A DNA stretch of 46,185 nt from NCBI GenBank assembly GCA_029974925.1, contig JARKQH010000425.1, forward strand, positions 1 to 46,185, given 5' to 3'. Below, piece by piece: positions 39,201 to 46,185 of the stretch; position 1 is the stretch's first letter, and each line of letters begins with the position of its first letter. Source of the DNA: Verrucomicrobiota bacterium (lineage in GTDB: Bacteria; Verrucomicrobiota; Verrucomicrobiia; Limisphaerales; UBA8199). The notes beneath the pieces are model-generated. The model was not told the DNA's origin, made no database searches, and was given only the letters and a program-made list of their open reading frames with translations. The position numbers were made by a program, and so were the translations under genes.

Positions 39201-41528
39201 CTACTTCGCACGGACCTCGAACCAGGTTTCAGCTCGCGCGCCGGTGGCGGGGTCGTGGAGCTGCAACCGATGGGTGCCTTGCACGAGCAAGGCATACACC
39301 CGGCCGGCGGCCTGTTCGAACGCGAGCGTTTCACTCCGCCAATCCGGCCGGCCCGCCCCCGCCGCGCGCAACGGCAGCCGGCGCCCCGCGTCGGGCAGGT
39401 CCGGGTCCAGATGAATCACCGTGCCGGGCGGGGGGAACAGAATGCGCGGGGAGGAGCTGTTTGAGTCAGCCACAGCGGTGTCGCCCAGCCAATTGTCCCC
39501 GGTGCCCAGCCAGGGTGCGTATTCCGCAGGCAACCGGACCCGCCCTTGGGAGTCATAATCCCCGGGGGCTTCGAACGGCGGCAAGTGAGCGGCGTGAAAT
39601 TTTTCAACCAGGCGCGGCCGGCCGGGGCTGGGCGCCGAAGCCAGGCGTTTGCCGGTGAGGGGATGGATGGGCGCTTCAACGACTGTTTCGGGCGTGGGAT
39701 ACCAGGTCGTTCCGTGGCGCTGATGGAGGTGTTCGAACACCTCATGCAGAATGGGCGCCGCGCCGGTCACGCCCGACACGCCGCGCATGGGGGAGCCGTC
39801 GAAGTTGCCCGCCCACACCCCCACGGTGAACTCCGGCGTGTAGCCGAAGGCCCAGTTGTCCCGGAAACCCGAGCTGGTGCCCGTCTTGCAGGCCACGGGA
39901 AAATCAAAGCGCAGGGCCGATTCCGGCCCGAAAGCCAAGGTCCGGGCGGCATTATCGCTGAGAATGTCGGCCAGAAGAAACGCGGCGGCGGGATCAAAGA
40001 CGCGGAGCGGGGGTGGCTTGGCTGCGGCGGCGGGGCGACCGGGAACCGCCGGGGCCCGCAGCAAGGCAAAAGGCTGATATTGGCCGAGGCGGGCGAGGCA
40101 GGCATAGGCGTTGGCCAGTTCGAGCAGCCGCGCTTCGGCATTGCCGAGGGTGAGCCCCAGTCCGTACTCCTCGGCAGGCCGCGTCAGCGTTGTCAGTCCG
40201 CAATCCGTCAGGCGCGCTTTCAGCACCGCCGGCCCGCCGAGGGACGCGAGCACCTTGACGGCCGAAACATTCAGCGAATTGCCCAGCGCCAGCCGGTAGC
40301 GCATGGGCCCGTGAAAACGCTGGTCATAGTTGAGCGGCGCGAACACGCCGGTGGCGGTGGCAAATTCCGTGGGGAGGTCGGGCACGATTGACGCGGGCGT
40401 GGCGCCTTGCTCGAAGGCGATGAGATAGGTGAAGGGTTTGAACGTGGAGCCGGCGGAGCGGGGCGCCCACGCGCCGTTAACCTGACCCTGGCGCGGGGAG
40501 AAATAATCCGCGGAGCCCACCAGGGCCAGCACTTCGCCCGACCGGTTCTCAATGACCACCACCGCGGCGTGTTGAACATTCTCCTCAGCCAGGCGCGCCA
40601 ATTGCCGGCGCACGACCCCTTGAATAAACTGATTCAGTTCCAGATCGAGCGAGGTCACCACGCGCCCGCCGGCGGCCGGCGGCTGGGTCCGCGTTTCGCT
40701 CAAAAGCAAATCCACGAAGTGCGGCGCGCGAAAGGCGCGGCCCGGCGGGGCCAGCGCGATGGGTTCGGCGGCCGCGCGCTCGAATTCGGCGCGCGAAAGA
40801 AAACCGCACTCGAGCATTCGGGCCAGAATCCACCGCTGGCGGTGGAGCGCCCGCCCGGGATGCAGGCGCGGGTCGAGGCGGGTCGGCCCCTGCGGCAGCC
40901 CGGCCAGCAGGGCGCATTCCGCCACACTCAAATCCCGCAGGGGTTTGCCAAAGCAGGCTTGCGCCGCCGCCGCGCAACCTGTGTTCAGCCGGCCATAATC
41001 CAGGCGGTTGAGATACTCGAGCAGGATGTGCTGTTTGTCCCAAACCTGCTCGAGCCGGAGGGCCTGCACGGCTTCAATGACTTTGGTGCGAAGCGTTCTC
41101 GGCCGGGGTTCGGCCAGTTTGATGAGCTGCTGGGTAATGGTGGAGCCGCCCGACACCACCCGGCGATGTCGCAGGAATTGCAGCCCGGCGCGCAGGGACG
41201 CACGCCAGTCCACCCCGCCGTGCGACCAAAAACGGCGGTCTTCGGCGGCCAGCGTGGCGTGGATAAGGGCCTGGGGCACGTCGGCGTAACCCGCCGGGCG
41301 GGCAAACGTGCCGCCTTCCGACCGCGCGATTCGCAACGGGGCTCCGTTGCGGTCCACCATCTCGACTTGAGCGGCAGGCGGCACCCACAGCGCCCGCGGC
41401 AGCGGCACCCACCGGAGCGCGTACCAGGCGCCAACAGCCAGCGCCGCGGTGCTCAACGCCATCGCCGCGCCGGCCTTGAGCAGCAGCCGGCGGCGAGGGT
41501 TGGCGGCAAACAGGCGGAATCGGAACAT
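39201..41528 (-). CDS. pbpC: Penicillin-binding protein 1C
   Basis: A 775-residue bifunctional class A penicillin-binding protein. A membrane anchor (AAMALSTAALAVGAWYALRW) is followed by the GT51 transglycosylase, with catalytic Glu in LAAEDRRFWSHGGVD (about 96) and GGSTITQQLIK (127-137). The transpeptidase domain has SAGSTFKPF (active Ser, about 355), GNSLNVSAVK and KTGTSSGFRDNWAFG (about 545). The C-terminal 90 residues form the PbpC-specific domain, starting ILFPPPGTVIHLDPDLP. It polymerises and crosslinks peptidoglycan. The start codon lies four bases from the stop of the alpha-2-macroglobulin gene, so the two are one operon. Confidence 0.95.
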   Translation of the reverse strand: MFRFRLFAANPRRRLLLKAGAAMALSTAALAVGAWYALRWVPLPRALWVPPAAQVEMVDRNGAPLRIARSEGGTFARPAGYADVPQALIHATLAAEDRRFWSHGGVDWRASLRAGLQFLRHRRVVSGGSTITQQLIKLAEPRPRTLRTKVIEAVQALRLEQVWDKQHILLEYLNRLDYGRLNTGCAAAAQACFGKPLRDLSVAECALLAGLPQGPTRLDPRLHPGRALHRQRWILARMLECGFLSRAEFERAAAEPIALAPPGRAFRAPHFVDLLLSETRTQPPAAGGRVVTSLDLELNQFIQGVVRRQLARLAEENVQHAAVVVIENRSGEVLALVGSADYFSPRQGQVNGAWAPRSAGSTFKPFTYLIAFEQGATPASIVPDLPTEFATATGVFAPLNYDQRFHGPMRYRLALGNSLNVSAVKVLASLGGPAVLKARLTDCGLTTLTRPAEEYGLGLTLGNAEARLLELANAYACLARLGQYQPFALLRAPAVPGRPAAAAKPPPLRVFDPAAAFLLADILSDNAARTLAFGPESALRFDFPVACKTGTSSGFRDNWAFGYTPEFTVGVWAGNFDGSPMRGVSGVTGAAPILHEVFEHLHQRHGTTWYPTPETVVEAPIHPLTGKRLASAPSPGRPRLVEKFHAAHLPPFEAPGDYDSQGRVRLPAEYAPWLGTGDNWLGDTAVADSNSSSPRILFPPPGTVIHLDPDLPDAGRRLPLRAAGAGRPDWRSETLAFEQAAGRVYALLVQGTHRLQLHDPATGARAETWFEVRAK

Positions 41529-41532
41529 GGCT

Positions 41533-44500
41533 TCAATCCCCGCTGGTGGAGACGGTCTGCGTGTCGCTCAAGCCGAACCGCTCGGGACGGTACATCTCTT
41601 CAACCTTGGCGGCCGGGGCGATGACTGTGCCCGCCGCCCGTACCCGCGCGACATACCGGATGAGGTAATGGCCCGCGGGAACCCGGTCGCAGAAAAACAG
41701 GACGCGGTCGGCGCGGATTTCACGAAAATCACTCCACCACTCGTCCGCATCGTCGGCGTCCGTCCAGGGGAGCTGGCGGCTCAACGCGGCGGTTTGTTGG
41801 GTCTTGAATTCCGGGTTCAGAGCCTCGAGCACGCCGGGCAAGGGGTCCTCGACCGCCACGTACTCGGCAGCCTCCGGCGCCGAAAGCCGCAAGGTAACCA
41901 GGACCCGGTCGCCCACCCGCGCCTTTTCGAAAGGCAACGGCAGGTTGTCGTCCCCGAGCCGGGCATATTTGCGTTCGATGCCCAGCCCGTGGTTCTGGCG
42001 GGCGACCAGCGCGCCCGGAAGGCGGGCCTCGACCCGAACCTGGATGTAGGGAGGGGGGCTGGCCGCGGTCCGGAGCCAGAGGGGCTGGTCCGCCCGATTC
42101 GAGGAAAGGAGGAAGACATGGGTGGAGATGTTGTGGCCGGATGGCAGCTCGAAGCGTTGCTCGTCGCCACCCCAATCCAAAGAGCCGGTGACGGCCCCGC
42201 CATCGCCATCCGCGGCGAGGTAATGCCACAGGGCAAGCAAAGTCCAGGCGTCGCCCTGGGTGGTGCTCCAATGACCGCTCCGGCGGTCTTTTTCCAGGCT
42301 CTGATAAAGGGCCTCGGCCTCCGAGCTACCGGGCGCGCACGCCTGCCAGGCGAGCAGCCGGATGGCCTTTTCGCGGACGGGCGAGGCAAAAGGACTGGCA
42401 GAGGGTCCCTGCCCGCCCCTGGCTTGGAGGAGGGCGTGAGCCTGGGCGGATTGCGATTCGCCCCATGCCATTGCCAGGGCTAGCAGCGCCCGGTCTTCCG
42501 ACGACAGTTTTTCGACCGTCTCCGCCAGGCGGGTGTGGAGGGCGGGCAAGGGCTTGCCCCCGAGAGCCAGAGCGCACAAGGCGAGGAGCCGCGTGCCGGG
42601 GTCGTGCGGACCGCCCTGCAGCAGCGACTGTCGCAGGTAATTCAACAGGCCGAGGAACTCCTGTTCGGGGACATTCACACCCGCTTTCCGCGCCTGGCCC
42701 AGCACGAGGGCGCCGTAAGCGCTCGCCCACAGCATGGGTTCCCGCCCGCCCGGCCAGTAGGCCAGGCCGCCTTCGGGGGTTTGCATGGCCAGCAGCCGGT
42801 CAATGCCTGCGCGGACGGCCCCCGCCGCGTCACCCGTCTCCCGGCCCGTGAAGGCGGCCAGCGCCGGGGTTCGATGCACCAGGACCCAGGGCAGCAGGCT
42901 GGAGGCGGTTTGTTCAGCGCACCCATAGGGATATTGGAGCAAGTGGCGGACCGCTTCGCCCAACGTCACCAGGCGGGTGTTGGCCACGTGAACCGTCACC
43001 GTGCCGCTGCCGGCCAGAAGTTGCGGGTTGATTGATGCCAGCAGATTGGTCCGACCGCCGCCCCGGAGGCTGGCCACCTCGCGCAACAGCGGAGCGGCGC
43101 TGTGCACCTGGAGGGTGCTCATCACCGTATCGGAGAATTCGTTTGCGGCTCCCTCGACCCGCGCCCGCCACGTCCATGAGGCCGGCCCCGGAGCAATGAG
43201 AATGAGCGGAAGGTCCACCACGGCCGAGCCGCGGGCGGGCACGGAGATGCTGGCGGTGGCGCCGGCGGGGTCGGCGGCCCGGGCGTGAGAGTCGAGTTCG
43301 ATTGAAACGCGCACCGCTTGGGCGGCGTCGGTTTGGTTCAGCAGCAGGGCGCGGCCCTGGAGGCGGTCGCCCACATGCCCAAACTGGGGCAGGGAGGGTT
43401 CGAGAATCAGCGGTTTGCTGACGGTGAAACCGGCGGTTCCCTGGCCGAACTGGCTGCGGGCCGTGTGGGCCACCGCCATGACCCGGTAACGGGTGAGGCT
43501 GTCGGGCACCGTGAACCGGGCTGTGGCCTGGCCGTCCGGGCCGGTGCGCGCGTCCCCCAGCCAGAACGCGCAGGCGAGGAAGTTTCGCCGGGCGCGTTCT
43601 TTGCCGCCGCCGCCGCCGAGGTAGCCTTTGTTATGGAACGTCCGCTCTTCGGGGTCCTCCGGCAGCAGCAAGGGCAGGCTCAGGGCGGATGACACTTCCA
43701 ACGCGGCGGGAGCGAGCAGCAGCGCGTGCAAATCCGGCGCCGTAAAGTCCGTCAGCGCCAGCACCCCTTCATCCACCGCATAGACCACCACTTCGGCGCC
43801 GGCGACGGGCGCGCCGCCGGCGTCGCCCACCCGGACGGTCACGCTGGCGGCCTCTCCGGGCCGGTAATCGGCGGCCGAGGGGATGAGTTCGAGGCGCAAC
43901 CGGCTGGCGGGGTCCTCCACCCGCAATTGGCAGAAGCCCAGCCGATACTCCGGCGCGCGCGCCTGGCGGGAGCTGGCGTCTCCGCCGCGCAAGAGGGTGA
44001 CCGAAACGAACACATTGGGGACATCCGCCGCCTCGAGCGGCACGCGAATCGCGGGGGCGTTGCCTTCGAGTTGAGTCACAAACGAGCGCCGGACATGGTC
44101 GCGCTCGACGGTGACCCACGCCGTGCCGCTGATCGGCGTTTTGACCAGCACCGTGGCGGTTTCGCCCGGGGCGTAAACCGCCTTGTCCGGCGCGAGCTTG
44201 ATTTCCACCTCATTGCGGTAATTCCATGCGAGGCGCGCGGGGGCTGTCACCTCGAAAGCGACCGAGCAGGCGACCGGATTGCCGGCGCCATCCTGAGCGG
44301 TGACCTCGAGCAGATACTCGCCCGCACCGGGCGCGACCCAGCCCGGGAGGGGGCAGCCTTCGTAAGCGGCGTTCGCGTCATCGCGCTTGAAGGGCGGCGC
44401 CACTTCCACCGCCCGCTCCTCGACTTTCTCGAGGGACGGTTCGCTGCGGTAACGCACCGTGCGCCCCGCCGCCTGCATTCTGACCGAGTCCCATTTCACG

Positions 44501-46185
44501 CGATACAAGGTGACGCGGGCGGCCACCCGGTTGGTCCAGGGTGAACCGTCCCCGGCCACGGCGGCCACCTCGAGGGGAAGGGGGGAGCCGGCCTCGAGCA
44601 CACGGTCAAAGCGGCGGACGCCCAGATAGAATTCGGAGCTGTGGCAGGTGAATTGAGTCAGGCGTGAAAGAGTCTGCTGGTTCAGGTCGGTGATTTCGAC
44701 CAGGAACGTGGCCTCGCGCGGTTGCGGCGCTTCGCGCGACAGCGGTACTTCCGCCGCCACCACCAGGTTGCTTCCGTCCCGCAGCTCGCCCTCGCCATTG
44801 GCGGCGAACCCGCCCGCCCCTCGACCCCAGCGCGATTCCTGCCAGCAACGGACGAATTGAAACGCCCCAAAGCCCGGCGGCTGGAACCCGGCATCGGAGG
44901 CGTTCAACCACCATCGCACCTTGGCGCGGGTCAGCGGTTTGCCGAAAAAATAACGGGCGGCGACGGTTACCTTGGGCTTCTCTCCCGCCAGCCAAACGGG
45001 CCGGCCGGCCAGCTCGATTTCGAAGGCGGGCGTTTGGAAGTCGGCCACCTGAAAGGGGCGAAACTGTTCGCGGCCGGGGAGCCGGAGGGTCGCGAGGTAC
45101 TCGCCTCGCGGACCCGACGGCAGAACAATGGCCGCCTCGCAGGCGCCCAGGTCATTGAGCAGGATGTTGGTTTCGAAAAAGATTTGCCGACGGGAGTCGG
45201 CGCAGGCCAGGGCGCCGGTGACACCCGCCGGGATGCGCAAGCCCGCTTCCTCGAGGTCTCGAACGATGGCTTTCAAATGGACGGTTTCGCCGGGCCGATA
45301 GACTTCCCGGTCGGAAAAGAACGCCACCCGCCGCTGCTCGCTTTGCTGGCCGGGCTGCCAGCGCGCTTCTTCGAAAGCCCACAGCGGCACGGCGTTTTGC
45401 TCGAGGCCGACGGCGTGGAAATCCTCGCCCTGCTGCACGGCCAGCCATCGAGCCTGGGCGTGGGATTTCAGAACCGCCACGCCCCGGGCATCCGTCACCA
45501 TCTCCCGCAGGTTTTCATTCTCGTCGGAACAGAGCCGGACGCGGGCGTTTTGGACCGGCCGGCCCGACTGGCAGGAGAACACGAACACCTGGATTTCCTC
45601 TCCGCCGGTCTTCCACACCAGGCCAAGGTCGGTGAGTTGGATGATGGCCTGGGCGCCCAGCGGCGGCTCGGGCGGCCAGACCTCCGACAGCCGTTCGGCC
45701 TCCAGGAACACCACGCCGGTCTTTCGCCCTTGCAGCAGCCGGTCCCAATCCAGTTTGATTTCGCAGGCGGCATCGGGCTGGTTCGCGCCCTCGAGTTCTG
45801 CCGAAAAAACGGTCCGGCCGGGAACCAGTTCATAATTCTGCCGCCGATACCCCTCCGGCCAGGTGAAGGACGAGTGGTAGGCCTGGTAACCGCGCAGGGC
45901 GTGAATGAAGGTCTCCGGGTCGAGCCGTTTGGCCCGGAGCCGCACCTTCGGCACATTGACTGCCAAAAGCGAAAAAGACCGTCCCCCGCCCGCGTATTGC
46001 TCGGTGATAAACGCCGGGAAATAAAGGCGGGGAGCGACGGGCGGCACTTCGACACGCAAGGCGACCGGCTCGGACAATTGAAACGCTTCGTCGGCGGGAA
46101 AACCGCGGAGGAGGGTCACGGAGTAAGTCGTGTCGCGCCGCCAGTCGCCCGCGAGGCGGAGGGACCGGCCGGTGACCCGCGCTTC
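41533..46185 (-). CDS. Bacterial alpha-2-macroglobulin (partial at its N-terminus)
   Basis: About 1550 residues are visible, and the frame is open beyond the window edge: upstream of the GTG at 46119 the sequence still reads like a macroglobulin domain (RLAGDWRRDTTYS), so that GTG is not the real start. Macroglobulin and bait-region-like domains are followed by the complement-like thioester domain, with YPYGCAEQTASSLLPW at about 42890-42930. CAEQ is the reactive thioester motif. Such periplasmic proteins trap proteases that enter the cell envelope. The gene is followed by pbpC, a pairing seen in many bacteria and proposed to protect and repair the wall together. Segment KEYGYLGGGGGKERA-like glycine runs mark a bait-type flexible region. 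Confidence 0.93.
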   Translation of the reverse strand, partial: EARVTGRSLRLAGDWRRDTTYSVTLLRGFPADEAFQLSEPVALRVEVPPVAPRLYFPAFITEQYAGGGRSFSLLAVNVPKVRLRAKRLDPETFIHALRGYQAYHSSFTWPEGYRRQNYELVPGRTVFSAELEGANQPDAACEIKLDWDRLLQGRKTGVVFLEAERLSEVWPPEPPLGAQAIIQLTDLGLVWKTGGEEIQVFVFSCQSGRPVQNARVRLCSDENENLREMVTDARGVAVLKSHAQARWLAVQQGEDFHAVGLEQNAVPLWAFEEARWQPGQQSEQRRVAFFSDREVYRPGETVHLKAIVRDLEEAGLRIPAGVTGALACADSRRQIFFETNILLNDLGACEAAIVLPSGPRGEYLATLRLPGREQFRPFQVADFQTPAFEIELAGRPVWLAGEKPKVTVAARYFFGKPLTRAKVRWWLNASDAGFQPPGFGAFQFVRCWQESRWGRGAGGFAANGEGELRDGSNLVVAAEVPLSREAPQPREATFLVEITDLNQQTLSRLTQFTCHSSEFYLGVRRFDRVLEAGSPLPLEVAAVAGDGSPWTNRVAARVTLYRVKWDSVRMQAAGRTVRYRSEPSLEKVEERAVEVAPPFKRDDANAAYEGCPLPGWVAPGAGEYLLEVTAQDGAGNPVACSVAFEVTAPARLAWNYRNEVEIKLAPDKAVYAPGETATVLVKTPISGTAWVTVERDHVRRSFVTQLEGNAPAIRVPLEAADVPNVFVSVTLLRGGDASSRQARAPEYRLGFCQLRVEDPASRLRLELIPSAADYRPGEAASVTVRVGDAGGAPVAGAEVVVYAVDEGVLALTDFTAPDLHALLLAPAALEVSSALSLPLLLPEDPEERTFHNKGYLGGGGGKERARRNFLACAFWLGDARTGPDGQATARFTVPDSLTRYRVMAVAHTARSQFGQGTAGFTVSKPLILEPSLPQFGHVGDRLQGRALLLNQTDAAQAVRVSIELDSHARAADPAGATASISVPARGSAVVDLPLILIAPGPASWTWRARVEGAANEFSDTVMSTLQVHSAAPLLREVASLRGGGRTNLLASINPQLLAGSGTVTVHVANTRLVTLGEAVRHLLQYPYGCAEQTASSLLPWVLVHRTPALAAFTGRETGDAAGAVRAGIDRLLAMQTPEGGLAYWPGGREPMLWASAYGALVLGQARKAGVNVPEQEFLGLLNYLRQSLLQGGPHDPGTRLLALCALALGGKPLPALHTRLAETVEKLSSEDRALLALAMAWGESQSAQAHALLQARGGQGPSASPFASPVREKAIRLLAWQACAPGSSEAEALYQSLEKDRRSGHWSTTQGDAWTLLALWHYLAADGDGGAVTGSLDWGGDEQRFELPSGHNISTHVFLLSSNRADQPLWLRTAASPPPYIQVRVEARLPGALVARQNHGLGIERKYARLGDDNLPLPFEKARVGDRVLVTLRLSAPEAAEYVAVEDPLPGVLEALNPEFKTQQTAALSRQLPWTDADDADEWWSDFREIRADRVLFFCDRVPAGHYLIRYVARVRAAGTVIAPAAKVEEMYRPERFGLSDTQTVSTSGD

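Noticed and set aside
46117-46119. GTG as the true start of the alpha-2-macroglobulin gene
   Set aside because: The frame stays open to the window edge and the preceding residues still fit the domain, so the gene continues outside.

Overview
The window looks like a chromosome segment of a high-GC member of the Verrucomicrobiota, probably the Limisphaerales/Pedosphaera side. This is inferred from gene content: large secreted LamG and beta-helix proteins with a shared C-terminal sorting-like module, a very long GreA of the type known from the Chlamydiae/Verrucomicrobia branch, a DUF1080 protein, a heparinase II/III-like protein, a DUF4434 protein and PhoPQ-related hydrolases. No rRNA, CRISPR array, insertion sequence or integrase gene was seen. 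There are two tRNA genes, Glu(CTC) and Gly(TCC).

Layout. At 1-6.1 kb two paralogous secreted LamG proteins flank a LuxR-family regulator; the second LamG protein also carries a purple-acid-phosphatase-like domain and ends at a clear rho-independent terminator. At 6.28-9.05 kb lies a compact type II restriction-modification module: a small controller (C) protein, an overlapping AccI-like endonuclease gene and a convergent N6-adenine methyltransferase gene. Three copies of a 13-bp palindrome sit in front of the C and methyltransferase genes. At 9.4-13.5 kb are housekeeping genes: fabI, rsmB and a long greA. At 13.5-14.6 kb there is a decayed gene fragment and a ParD-like/PIN toxin-antitoxin pair, and the stop codons of greA and of the PIN gene both lie inside copies of one GC-rich repeat.

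At 14.7-21.5 kb follow a secreted coiled-coil protein, a VOC protein, a DUF1080 protein, an FAD monooxygenase, tRNA-Glu, a RelE-like protein, a trypsin-like lipoprotein, a HEAT-repeat protein and tRNA-Gly. At 21.6-28.4 kb are a heparinase-like gene broken by one frameshift, a CopG/PIN toxin-antitoxin pair with a paired operator, a thioredoxin-like protein and priA. At 28.6-38.8 kb is a run of exported proteins: transglutaminase, PhoPQ-related hydrolase, a beta-lactamase-family relic, DUF4434, beta-helix, a degenerate VWA-like protein and a GH5 glycosidase. The window ends with pbpC and a partial alpha-2-macroglobulin gene, a pairing known from many bacteria.

How the genes work together. The exported enzymes suggest a polysaccharide-degrading lifestyle. 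The restriction-modification module and two toxin-antitoxin pairs are the accessory elements. The best candidate for a self-contained regulated system is the restriction-modification module, whose operator layout predicts how the C protein delays endonuclease and represses methyltransferase expression.
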